DNA of 64,000 nucleotides, taken from the NCBI GenBank assembly GCA_964019055.1, contig OZ025220.1, positions 9,248,147 through 9,312,146 on the forward strand. Direction: 5' to 3'. The translations under genes were made by a program, and so were the position numbers. The DNA comes from Anthopleura xanthogrammica. Its lineage: Eukaryota; Cnidaria; Anthozoa; Actiniaria; Actiniidae. Below, one piece after another: positions 22,801 to 36,900 of the stretch (its first letter is position 1; each line of letters begins with the position of its first letter). The notes under the pieces were generated by a model. The model had not been told where the DNA came from. It made no database searches and saw nothing but the letters and a program-made list of their open reading frames with translations.

Positions 22801-24486
22801 TCTGTCTGCCTGCCTGCCTGTAAATTTGTGTGTCTGTCTGTCTGTCTACCAGCCCCAACATCTACCTGGCCAAGTTGAAAGCATCTCCAATCAACCCAGC
22901 ACGGTCAGCGATAGGAATGATCTGAAACAACAATAAGACAAAGGTGTAAGAAAACACACTACACGGATCGTGTAGACTGAGGGAATGGGAACGGGATTGG
23001 ACTGGGCGTCGATTGGCTGGATCTTTAATCGCAAAAAAAAAAATTGTCAATTTTTCAGCTTTTGAAAGGATAAAGTTAATCTTAATATACAGCAAAAACA
23101 TGTCCAACGTCTAAAATTTGATTTATGCTTCTGAATTTTGAATTTTGAGAGATTTTCTATTTTGGAAAATCCGGAACCGTGCATGGCTGGACTGGAATGG
23201 ACTTCAGTTAACTGGATTTTCCGGATCGAATAATGTAACTCCGTGTTGAATTTGAATCTTTTAACCTATAATTTTTATTTTGATGGTCCTAATTAATAAT
23301 TTCAAGCTGACATTTTGCAAAAACAAAAAAAACAAAAACATTTTTTTTCATAATTGGAAGACATTGGATCTTGGTCATGATCTTCTTCATGGTCTTTTCT
23401 TGCCATGCATCCCCAACAGTCAAGTATTTTATAGCTTTTGAGACTTTAATTCATGTTTTATCAAGGTCTATTGAGTCTGGTAAAGATATATAATGTCTCC
23501 CAGATTTTACTGACATGTAGTGGAACGAGCGTCATTGACGGTCAAACACTTTCATCCATATTGCGATAGTTTTGTGTATTATTATTGTTCACATTTCTTT
23601 CTTGCATGCAACTTAAATTTTCTGTAAATACTTCTGGAAACGAAGTAAAATTAACACATTTTTAACTAAATATATTTCTTCCTTGATCTGGTGATTTGAA
23701 TCGACATACCAAAATTTGAAAATAATACTATAGCTAGGTGCTTAGAGTGATTTTATAATTAAAGTTAAAAAATTTTACTCCTTGTTTTCTTGCTTCTCTT
23801 ACTGAAGGTTAAAAATCATAATTCGTACTTTTGGTTGAAGAATTTCCTCACTTCCGATCGTAGGATTTTCTTACTTTCGGCTGAAGAATTTCCTTACATC
23901 CGGTAAAAAAAAATATTTTCACTTCCGCTTAAAAGTTGTCTTACTTCCGGCTTATAATTTCCGGTTTTGGTGCGCAATGCGTGCTATTAATATACCTTGT
24001 GGTTCGATCCCAGTTGCTGGGACAACGCTGCCCAGTGCTCAGGAGCGTAGTTGACTCGATAGAATCCATTCTGTCCATAGTTTCCTTTGATCCAGCCAAT
24101 ACCATTCCAAGCGATATCAGCTGTAAAAAAAATGAGACTGGTTAACAGAACTATCGTACTCGGAGCCTGCGTTCTTTTGGTCCAGCGGTTTCTTGAGTGG
24201 CTGGCTATAAAGTGCCTTCAATTTATCGAATCCTTAAACAACCTCTGGGCTGATCTAAGTCAGTGCACGGCTAACTTACAGATTAAACCCTGGAACAACC
24301 TCTGGGGTTGATCTAATTCAGGGCATGGCTAACTTACAGATTGAACCCTGGAACAACCTCTGGGCTGATCTAAGTCAGGGCATGGCTAACTTACAGATTG
24401 AACCCTGGAACAACCTCTGGGCTGATCTAAGTCAGTGCACGGCTAACTTACAGATTGAACCCTGGAACAGCCTCTGGGCTGATCTA

Positions 24487-24536
<50 letters not shown>

Positions 24537-24919
24537 CATTATTATTATTATTAATTCAGGGCATTTAGTATTTTGTGGTGAGATGGCTGACACTAACCTG
24601 AGCTTTTGTTCATCATGATACTCTGGGGTGATGCCATTTCCTTTGTCTTGTATGTGAAAGGAACGACCCACTTGTAGCTGAAGCATAATGGAGCATAAAA
24701 ATGACCGATGATGACGACGATGATGACGGATGATTGAAGATACATGATAATGATGACGATTATGATGAGTGATGATGATGATGATGGTGATGGTGATGAT
24801 GATGATGATGATGATAATGATAATGCATGATGATGATGATGATGATGATAATGATAATGCATGATGATGATGATGATGATGATAATGATAATGCATGATG
24901 ATGATGATGATGGTGATGG

Positions 24920-24963
<44 letters not shown>

Positions 24964-27900
24964 TTCTACCAATCCCTGCTTTATAACTGCACACAGTCTT
25001 TAGTCGATTATGGTAACAACAAGAATCAAGCACAAAATGGTATGTTCATATTGCACTGTGCACCTACTTGAAGGGTGACTTGTACTTGGAAGCACTAACA
25101 TTAGCATTAGGGTCATAAAGGAAGTGTTTCTGAGTCAAAGTATAGTGGGTAGCATCCTTCTTCTTCACTTCTACCACTGGGTAACCCATCTGTAACGTCC
25201 AAGTATCCATGATCTGTTTGACCGGAATACACTTGCTTGAACAACTTTCCTAAAGAAACAATACTTATTAGCTTCGAGTTAGTTCGAAGTTTTGCGGAGG
25301 GAGGAAAACCGGAGAACCTGGAGATAATCCCTCGAATCAAGGGAGAGACTTAAGAAACTCTTATCACATGTGATGCCGAGTTCCGAAGTGAACCCGAGAC
25401 TCCACTGATGAGAGGCGAGTACACTACATACTAGTTATACAATGGTTTTGAGTGTCATACCTTGGAATATCCCACGAGTCACTTGTAGTTTCTAGTATAC
25501 ACACGAGCCTTTAGGCGGGTGTGTATACAAAGAAAATACAAGTGATGAGAGGGATATCCACGGTATGCAACGAGAAACCAGTGTATAACCATTTTATCCC
25601 ACACCATTGAAAATACAAATGCGTAGATTCAACGCGCAGTGCATGATGGGAAGGAAGAGTGGAATACCGACGAATATACAACGGCTTTCCTGCTTTCTGA
25701 TTGGCTGTATTTTCTATGGTGTGGGATAAAATTATATATACTAGCTTTCATTATGCAGGGGCAGATGCAGGATTTTCTTTTTTTGGTGCTGCATTGGAAG
25801 GGCACCCACACAAGAAAAACACGGCAACAAAAATAAAAAAATTGTTATCATCCAAGAAAGTTATAGAGCTAATAAGTCGTGACGTATTTCCGGGTCTAAC
25901 TGCTCATCAAAACCGCTAAAATAAAGCAAAAATGTTCTCAATGATTTAACCTCCACCTGAAACAATTAGAACGTTGGACAACAAATCCTGTCACGAAGAA
26001 AAAGTAAGAAAAATCTTTATAAAACTGCGTTTCGTTTTGGACCCGGAAATCGTTTTTTCATTCGATTGACGTCAGACTTAAAAGCTCTATCACGTATTGG
26101 ATAGTAGGGGCACAAAGTCGACCCAGGGAGGGTGGGTGCGCACCCCCTGCACCCCTCCCCTGGATTCGTCCCTGCTATATTCCGTCATGTCTCACCTCTT
26201 CTAGAGCGTTCCACAAGTCATCAGTTACTGCGTTACCATATGCATGTCTTTTGAGGTATTTCTGGTAAAGAAAGTTTGTGAGGTCATACGTCACGCAATC
26301 ACATTGGCACGCATTAAGAGTACCATAATCATGCAATAGACTCCTTGCAGCACGTCGGAATGCAGCGCAATTGGGAGGACAAAATAATAGGTTCAATATA
26401 AAAATGCAAAAATATATTCAAGCAAGTGAATGTACAAGAATATATTCAAGCAAAAACAGGTATTCGGACCCAAGCTAAGGAATGAAGGAGGGTTGTAGGG
26501 GAGGGGGAGAGAGGGTGTTTAAGAGATGTGTAGTTTTTTAACGACTGTATAACGAATGGTATGATACATACAGAATGGAGAAAAGATTAATTGTGAGTGA
26601 AGGCAACGTTTCGAAACATGTTTTGTCCTCGAAATTGAGCTGCTTGACGTCACGTGAAAGGGGTTCATTGTTTGCCCAAGTTGTAAACTCCATAACTGTC
26701 ACGCAACCTACACCCATGTCACAGTATTGAGATCACGTGACGGCACTGTTACTCGACTTACCGTCAAACCTGAAACGAACGTAGTGTTCCCTAAAATACT
26801 TTCAAGCATGCGCAGTATACATGAACCCTGCGGAAATAAAAAATGGAAAGTTTTCAGATAAAAACCGATAGAATACTATTATTAGGTAACCATCACCATG
26901 CGATGCTTTGATGTCAAGTAAAAGGGGCTCTATCTACTAGCGTTAATTTCGAGACCTGAACACAGGAAGTGATGTCATACCTTATTATAGGAAATGGAAT
27001 CAAATATCTCGTTGATTTCATTAGGATGATTGACGTCGACTTTGATTGGATGAGATGATGACAGGCCATCCAGCCTGAACGCAGTTGCCATGTCAGCGAT
27101 CACGAACTGCTCGTTCTAAAACAAATGAATTAATAAAGTTATAATAATATAAATGTCATTCCACAGTTATACGAAAACTGCTCTATCATCAATATGCGCA
27201 TTTGATCATAATTATTACAAATGTTAAAATGCGCAATCGCTGGGTTTCAATCAGCTGATAAAAGTCTTTGAATCTCATTATCCGCTCCAAATGGTGGTTC
27301 AAACACTGACCACCATGTGCTGTCAGCCAGAAAGAATTCTATTGAAAACTTGTGATTCAGCTGAGGAACATTCCGCACGAGACAGGAAATGACGTCATGT
27401 GAAACCCAGCTATAGCTAGGTTTCAATCAGCTGATAAAAGTCTTTGAATCTCATTATCTGCTCCAAATGGTGGTCAAACACTGACCACCATGTGCTGTCA
27501 GCCAGAAAGAATTCTATTGAAAATTTGTGATTCAGCTGATGAACATTCTGCACGAGACAGGAAATGACGTCAAGTGAAACCCAGCTATATAAGTATTAAA
27601 TATTATTATTATTATCTATTTGTAATACTCATAAATACTTGCCATGGACCAATCAGGTTCTACAGCTGCCACACCGAGATATTCTACGAAACTTGCAAAA
27701 CCCTCGTTCAACCACAGATCATCCCACCACTTCATGGTGACGAGATTACCAAACCACTATACCACAATTATAAAATAACTGTTATTAATATCGCTTTCTG
27801 ATTGGTTGATGGTGCGTGCATTATCAGAGCACACAGCACGCGAGCGCATTTGTAATTTATAAAAAAAAAATATAAAAAGGGCGTGGGGCTCATTTGTGAC

Positions 27901-30900
27901 CAGTTATAACTTGTTTAAGACTATGCGCACGCATGTCCCGGGCTCAATGTTTGCCATAAAACGTTTTGTTATTATAAAAGAAGTATAGAAAATCTAGAAG
28001 GTATACAGACGCTTCACGCGACCAAATTTTATTTGCCTGAAGGTCAATAGTTTTGGTCGCAACGTTGCGCACTCGTTGCTAATTTCGATTTCCAGTACTG
28101 AAGAGAATTGCATTTTCTACTTTCATATTCAATTGACAGGATGACTGAGAACATACACTCCTATGTTTTGTGTGTTTATTCGTGTGCTTATCATCCAAGT
28201 ACACGACCTGCAACGTTGTTAACAATGATGAGATGATATCAGTCAATGAAATGCGACTTTTCCAATAAACTTGGGCAAATTTGGCCAGATATTGATGCGC
28301 GCATGCGCACAACATACCTGATGCGCCAGCTCATGAGCGATCACCGTGGCAACCCTCTGTTTATTCCCTTCAGAAGACGAACCATTTTTCCATAGCAACG
28401 CCGTTTCGCGGTAAGTGATTAGCCCCCAGTTCTCCATTGCGCCAGCCGCGAAATCTGGAATAGCTATCATGTCTAGGAAACACAAAAATAGAAAGCTGAA
28501 CCTCATATATTTATTCTCTACAACTTTTCGCTGCGTTGCGACACAAATAGACCATTATCAAGATGCGCGAGCGCTTTCAAAAATATCGCAGGCGCAGACA
28601 TGATCTCAAGGCATTTTCGGGCAGCGTCAATAGCGCGCGCGATCTTGCCCGAAAATGCATCTTTCATGTCTGCCCCTACGACATCTTTGAAAGCACTCGC
28701 GCATTTCGGAAATGGTCAATAGCAAGAGGGTTTACACTGTGCAATTGAGACCCAATAGAAAATCGTAAAATTAGAAACGAATTCTACTTTTCGCAACGAT
28801 TGCTGCAACTTGTCTCGAAACTTTTTTTCAAATTGCACTGTAGGTTACACGCCGCAATGATCCATGCAACTTGTGTCACAACGCCTTTGCGTGACAAGTT
28901 GTAGAGAAATCTGCTTTGTGTAATCGCGCCTTTAATCTGATATATTGACTCAAAAATCGAGCTTGGGCCTCCTGTGTTAAAATGGATTTCACGGAAGAAA
29001 CTAATGGGAACCCTGTGTCTCGTAGACTTACCAGATTTGGGCAAAGGGTACTTGATATTGTAGTATTTCTCAAAGAAGGTCATAATTTTTCCTCCAATGC
29101 TGACGGCATATTCTACCTGGTCGATCTGATCTGGTGGGGCGTAGAATCTCATCTGAAACAAAATATGGTCGGGTATCATTTAATAGAATAAAACCTGTAT
29201 TAATCGACCGCTTAGAGAAGCACGGGTGGTATACGCTGCTTATGCGTCGCTTCTCACCAATGCGACCAGAGTTTGATACTACACTGACACTGCGCATGCG
29301 TGGATTTCAGCACGTTTCCAAAGAATACAAGAGATTTTTAGTAAAAAAATCTTATCCAAATACATGGGTCACTTGACCCATACTTAACGTAGCGTTATGA
29401 TTGGCTAACTCTATGACACAACTAGTCACGTGATTCGTACCTTGACTCCATTTTTGGACGTAATTTCTCTGTAGTCGAAATCACACACCACAAAGGCCAG
29501 CAAATACGTTGGCATGACAACTGTCTTCTCGTAGTAATCGTATATTTTCCCGCCCTTTGTCTCACTCTTTAGTATCGGCATGTTAGAGATAGAAATATAG
29601 TCAGGACTGTGGACCAGAACAATACTAAATGTGGCTTTTAGCTGAGGCTCGTCGAAACAAGGGAAGGCTTTACGAGCATCTGTGGGTTGAAACTGTGTCG
29701 TTGCGATGGTGCTGGAAAAGATTTGAAAATTATTACGTTAATTGATAGTCTCTATTTTTCTCCACTCCCAGTTAAGGAATAGTCAGCCTTTCACAGTTCC
29801 CTGCGCCATCTGGAAAGGTAGCCGTGCCTTTGAATTTCAATGAAGCGAGACGAACGGTTAGCTTGCAATGATAGAGACGTGAATAATTTTCCAAGGTGTT
29901 AAAAAAGGTCTCTATCATTGCAAGGTCACCGTTTGTCTTGCTTCGATGCAAAGACATGGCTATCTTTCAAGATGGCGCAGGGAACTGTGAAGGGGACTAT
30001 TGATTACAGACTCATTTACTCAGGCTTAGCCTCATTACAGCGTAAGAAAATACCAACGATAAAGTAAAGAATGCACACTTCAACAACACAAACACTTTGA
30101 AATTCCTTCACTGGAACACGTGGATATTTGACACAAAATCGAGGCTAACCTCGAGCAACAGAGCACATTGTCCATGGGAAGATGCCCCCATAAGGAATAC
30201 GAGAACTGTCTTGAGGGAGGGGTGGGTCAATTGTCTCAAGGGACGGCTGGGTAAGGGGTACAAAAACTGTTTTGTGGGAGGGGTGGGTGAGTATTCTGCT
30301 GCTTACTTACACATTTTTTCCATCCTTGTGCTTGTATTGACTCTTATACAGTCCTTTCAATGAATTAGTCAGAAAAGCTTCAAACTTCATTTTGATAATA
30401 ATTTGTCCCTTCTCTACCGTGTTCTTCATTTCCATCACGTAAAACTGGTTTTTCTTGAAAAAGAAGTGGTTATCAATGGCCAGGTCTGATGAAGGAAAAG
30501 TATTGGCCATTAAAATGTAGAGCTAAGTTGAGCAATAGAACTGTTAAGTTGTGACGTATTTCCGGGTCCTACTGCTAAAAAAACCCGATAAAATTGAATA
30601 AAGCGAAAAATATTCTCAATGAATTAACCTCCACCTGAAACAGTTAGAACTTTTGACAAAAAATCTTGTCATTAAGTAAAAGTAAGAAAATCATTATAAT
30701 ACTGCTTTCCGTTTTGGACCCGGAAGTTGTTTTTCTGTACGAGTGTCGTCACACTTAACAGCCCTATAGAGCTTTTTTAAAAGTGTGACTTAAAAGTTTG
30801 ACGTCAATTTTATGGAATAACAACTCCCGGGTCCAAAACGAAAAGCAGTTCTATGAAGATTTTTCTTTTTGTTGTTGCTGTTTCGTCCCCCTCTCATGAC

Positions 30901-33900
30901 CATGATCCTTAGCGTTTAAACAATAGATTGTTTTGATGTGACGTCATAGGACAATTAAATAATACGAAAATCGCGTCTCACCTTCCTGCTTCTTATTCTG
31001 TACTTTAACGGAAGTGACGTTCATCTCATTTACATGCACCAGAACGAGTTTGGTCGGTGACGTCACATTAGCATTGATGACCACGTTGCCATCGAAACGC
31101 AACTTCTTTAGGTCAATATCCAGTACCACCACGTAATGGTCTGGGATGATGTCTTTAGGTAGACGGACATTCCACCAGGCCTCCGTTCCTGCTGTGGTGG
31201 GGATTGGACTCGAGGGTGATGTAGGTGTGACGTTGCCACTACCTTTTTTGCCATCAGTACCCGATTCTGAAAAATTGAATCCATTAATCAGTCATTTACC
31301 CATTTTGGTTCGAAGGAGGGAGGAAGAATGGAAGAAAAGAAGGAAGGAAAATAGGAAGCAAGGAAAGAAGGCAAAGGATCGGAAGGTAGGGAGCAAGAAA
31401 TGAAGGAAGGAAGCCCGGGGGGGAGGGGGGGGGGGGGTACTCCCTATAATTGACTATACGGGGATGCTCCGCCCGAAAGGGGTACTTTTTTCAGGCCGCA
31501 CGTATAGCAAAGGGGTGGAAATTTGTGAGTTTTGGTATAAAAAGGGGTAGATTTTCTTCAAAGGTATATGAAAGGGGTACCTTTTCAGGCAAAAAGGTAT
31601 AAAAAAGGGGTACCTTTTGGCTGAAATTTGGTATAGGAAAGGGTAAGGGGTCGAGAGTCCGGGCGGAGCATCCCCGTATGAAACGACCCGAAGTACCCCC
31701 CCCCCCCCCGGGGAAGGAAGCAAGCAACTAGAGAAAAATTAACCTCTCAAGTATCCGCCCGTTGCTAACGACACTAAAAGTCAAGGTCAAAAACGCTATA
31801 CCAGATATCACAGAATTTAATCTGACCTTTCGAATCTCAGTGTTTGTTTTTTGTTCATATGAATCAAAATTCGTTAGCCGGCGGTTTCTAGAAGCCTCGC
31901 GGGTCTTTCAATTGAGTTTTAAAAATCACTGTTGGGAACCTTAGCTTTTTTATGTCATTTAACTGGCTTTTTTGTTGCTCGTCGGGAGTAAGATATCAAA
32001 CTAGTTTTCTAATCATCAAAGACACTAACTCAGTTGGCTTTTTCCTGACACTAAAATGGCTTTTCCTGCCATTCAATGACAGCCAAATGGTTTCCTTACA
32101 GGTGAACGCCTTATTGGCTTTTATTCTGATGGGTTTTAGGAGAATTTAACGACACTCAAATGGTATCCCCCATAGCAGATGAATTTACAGATAATGCTTA
32201 TAGTGTTGTTCTGCAGATAAGCAACAAAGTTCCTATAGCTGTTAAATAACCAAGTGTCTGGACAATACAAAACATTCAAATGGCTTTTCTCATTCCATTC
32301 AACTACACTTAACTGGCTTTTGACAGATAAATTTTAAACAGTTTTTCTGTGACAGCAGTGAAATGGCTTTCCTAGTTAAGTATCAAGTGAATCCGGCAAG
32401 CCTCAAATGTTTTTTGATAACGATCGTGGTAGGTAGTTGCAATTAACATAATTAGGAGAATTTCAGTTTTCTTTTTGCAGTAAATACGATATGCTGTTTA
32501 CTCGACGCTGCAACCCTCAGTCGGTGGTAAGCGCCTTAGCTGAGACGCACACTATGACGGCAACACCGACATACCAATGGGTTCATTCCGTCATCGAGTT
32601 ACAGAGACGAAAGGACTTCTGCTATATCGATGAAATACACTTTCGGGTTTTTGCACTAAAATGGCTTTTCCGGCTTTGGAATTTAGAATTGTCGTTCCAT
32701 CTGAAGACACTAAACTGGCTTTTTCAAGGAAATAACTTCAAGACACTAACGTAGCTTTCTTCGAATCCCTTCAAACGCACTAAATTGGCTTTTCTTTGGA
32801 ATTTTTGGACTCATTCCATGACACCGAACTGGCTTTTCTCGATCGTTGATTCCATCTAAACACACCAAAATGGCTTCTTCAAGTAAATAACTTCAAAACA
32901 CTAACGTGTCTGTTCTCCATGGAATCCCTTCAAATGCATGCACTTAAATAGCTTTTCAGTGGAATTCCCCATGACACTATAGTGGCTTTTCTTTGCTAGA
33001 AAACATTCTTACAATTCATCAGGTTTGAGTCCACCACATTGAAAAAAACCCTAATATTAATCAGGAAATGCCGGTTCAAAGGAAAAAACGTAGACGTATA
33101 TTAAATTTCCGCGTTAAGAAATAAGTCTTCAATTTTTTTTTCTGAGCTCCTAGTCACAAAATTCAAAGAAAAATATTGATTAAGTTCAAAAAAAATCAAC
33201 GTTAGTAACTATTTTCTATATTTTGCGCCAAAGAATATCGTTCCACATGTAATTTCCTGTTTGCGATTAATCACTCAATGTAACTGATAATGATGATTTC
33301 AACCGGAAATGGTACAAAGAATAAATAATACCGCAAAAGAAAACCGCTAGAACAGTTATACAAACATAGTTAACTCTCAATCAACTAACGGCTATTGAGG
33401 CCTAGCTTTTTTTCAAGTTCAAAAAAGCACGCAGCTTACACAGAAGTACAAGGTCAGCAGCTCGCCAGTAAAATCCTTCGAAAATTGCTGATCTAAAACA
33501 GGCGGTGAATTAACCCGACATAGCAGTTCTAATAAACTCTAACGCGTGGCAAACATATACAGGGGTTTTGCACCCAAATGTTTCACTTTATGAGTTTAAA
33601 AAGTGAGTACAAATAGATCTAGAGATTATTTTCATAGCACGACGCGAATAATTTGGCGCCATTTCTTGTGAAAAAATCTCAGTGATCGCTCAACCCCAGG
33701 AAGCTTAGACCATTTACCTATAAATGCTTTTTTCAAAACACCGCCAAAAAGTTCTTAACAGCTCACAGCCCTCAATACTTAGTTTCCGTGACTAAAAGTA
33801 GTGATATTTATTTCAAATTATTGCAGGATAAATTTTAAAAACTAACCTTAAAATCGAGGGATTTACGACCAAAAATTGAGGGGCGTTTCAGCGCATTACT

Positions 33901-36900
33901 TAATTGCTTGCCCTGAGGAACGGAGCTTCACTTGACGAAGGAAAAACGCTCGAAAAAAATTTAAAACGCTGTTTTAAAAGATTATTCGTAAAAATTTGAC
34001 AACGCTTGTGTCAAGAACTCTCAGCGTAAATGAAAGATCAAAGACCATGAGGCAAGAGTATAAGGCGAAAGCACTTGAGACAATGAGAGATGTATCCAAT
34101 CTGTCCAATCTAATCGTCATACTTTATGCATGTTTACATTCTTGGAGTAAAAAAAATTGCTATCAAAGATCACTCAACGATGGCAAGTGCGTTGTATGTT
34201 AAACGCTTATTTTGTTGTAGAAACTTTAAAGAATTACCGAGGATCGTATAGTTTGTAAATAAGTCAAGTATTTCGGGGTAGGAATTGTTATTTCTACGAA
34301 AGAGAAGTATTTAGGAAAGCTAAAACGAGTATAAAACTTAATTCTGGGACATGATAAAGTGGGAAATGTTTAAGAAGAAACCACGGCCCATGTAGTGAAC
34401 TATACTCACCCTTTTTGAGCCGATTTGCTTCGGAATTAGCCTTTCCCAACAACGCCGCGAGAATTATCACAATCAACACGAGAACAGCTATGAAAATTCC
34501 CACGATTAACAGCTTCTTTTTGCTGACGAAAATTCCTGGCAAAGCACCAGCTATTGCAGCACTTGTCCCCATTATTTGGCAAGAAAAAACAGCGCTGTTG
34601 CTGCTACTACCAATAACTCGTGGTGAACTGAATAAGATGACATGTGATCTGGTAGCAATGGCTCGTTTAGTTGTAATATTATATCGTTCAACGAGATATA
34701 CGATCTTAAAGCCGGAAACTAAGGATAATTATGAATCGACTGACAGCTTAGAAGCGAAATAAAGAACGTACGCTCAGTTGGTGGTAGATAATTTGACCGC
34801 CAATGAGGTTGGGTGTTTTTGGATTCTCGTTGACTTTGTAACATTTTGTGCGGAAACTGTTTGGGTTGAAATTGTCAGCAGATGAACTTAGGTAATTTGG
34901 GTGAAATGTACCGTTCTTCCTGCCACGTCCGTCCACCTATTCATTAGTATTTATTCATCCATCCATCCATCCATCCATCCATCCATCCATCCATCCATCC
35001 ATCCATCCATCCATCCATCCATCCATCCATCCATCCATCCATCCATCCATCCATCCATCCATCCATCCATCCATCCATCCATCCATCCATCCATCCATCC
35101 ATCCATCCATCCATCCATCCATCCATCCATCCATCCATCCATCCATCCATCCATCCATCCATCCATCCATCCATCCATCCATCCATCCATCCATCCATCC
35201 ATCCATCCATCCATCCATCCATCCATCCATCCATCCATCCATCCATCCATCCATCCATCCATCCATCCATCCATCCATCCATCCATCCATCCATCCATCC
35301 ATCCATCCATCCATCCATCCATCCATCCATCCATCCATCCATCCATCCATCCATCCATCCATCCATCCATCCATCCATCCATCCATCCATCCATCCATCC
35401 ATCCATCCATCCATCCATCCATCCATCCATCCATCCATCCATCCATCCATCCATCCATCCATCCATCCATCCATCCATCCATCCATCCATCCATCCATCC
35501 ATCCATCCATCAGACCACATGTTCTCTAAAGGTCTAAATTTAAGCACAAAGAATACTTTTTTCTACTCAGTTATTTCAGTCCAACTAGCAATTTGTTTGG
35601 GTTCCTGGATACATACACTGTCCCTGTAATAACATTACAACAGGAAAAGGCAAAACTGAGGTTACAAAAGGCCAAGCCCTGAAGCCAGATAGAATTCTTA
35701 AACAGTTTCTTATTAATTTATGATCTTTCATGCAGAAAAAATAACCTTTCTTTACTCAGCGATGCATGTAATCTTAATGGTTTGTTTGCTAATACATTGA
35801 TGAGACTCAAAAACACACGCAGACTTTCTGGCTACGATATGCTTTCTATAATTTGTTTAAAAAAAAATTAAGATACCAAGCCAGCATGAGATAAACTAAG
35901 TTCTTGAAATTTCCATGCAATCAATATTTTTGTAACAAAGTTGCAAATGATGTGGAAATGTTTATATGCCTCAATGCAAATAGTATAGGAAAATGTTTTC
36001 AATTTTCATGAGAAATAGCTTATCAAATTATGGGGTTTTTTTTGGACAAAATTAAGAATCCAGAATAGAATTATTACACCAGAAAAACAAAGAAAAAAGA
36101 AAAAGAAAGGAAAAACCAAAAGGAAAGAAAGAAAAAAAATATATCTAAGAAAGGATCGAGGTAAAGAACACTTTATAGTACTTAAAAAACTATGATTGAA
36201 AAAAAAAGTTCAGTTCACAGGGCTAGAAATAACAGCTGGTCACTGACAATGTCTGGCCAGAATTGGAAATTGTCTGGTCAAATCCTTGCCTTGCCTTGCC
36301 AGTCATTTTGACCAGTAACATTGAGCCAAAAATGAGGTATGACTGAGCTTATAAGCTAATTTAGCCAGTAATCACTGACTGGTGACTAACAAGCGGGAAA
36401 ATTTTTAGGCATGGTACTGTATGTTCTAAGTTTTTGCTGGTTGTTTGAACTTGCATGAAGAATTTCTGGTAGTTCGAGCAGCCGCCATGAGGAAAAAGTG
36501 ATTTGACAAAGAGAAAATTAACAATGTCAAAACAAACACATGTCATGTTCTAAGTTTTTGATTTTAAGAGAAAACAAGTAAACAACTCAAAATAAGAAGG
36601 AGGGTGGATAATATGGATAAAATTTCATTTTTAAAAATCCTAAAAATCCTAAAAAGTATCCAAGAGTTTCCAAAATTGTATCCAAATTATATGAATAATT
36701 CCATGTTTCAATTATTATCAATCCCTGGCCAAATTTTTACCATATTGAAGTAATCTACTGATAAAAAATCTGTTAAAACAACATTAAGGGCCTTTCATTT
36801 ATTCCAGGTTAGTGTATTGGGGGGACGGGCAGCAAAATTTGGGGGGGGGGGGGTCACATTATTTTTGGAAGCAATATGCCCGACATAACTATTTGATAAA

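Noticed and set aside
24432..25033. His-, Ser- and Ile-run frames on the minus strand
   Set aside because: They cross (ATT)n and (GAT)n arrays; only 24598-24677 is a true aminopeptidase exon.
34901..35629. Similar frames over the CCAT array
   Set aside because: Same reason: a perfect tetranucleotide array with no splice sites or family likeness.
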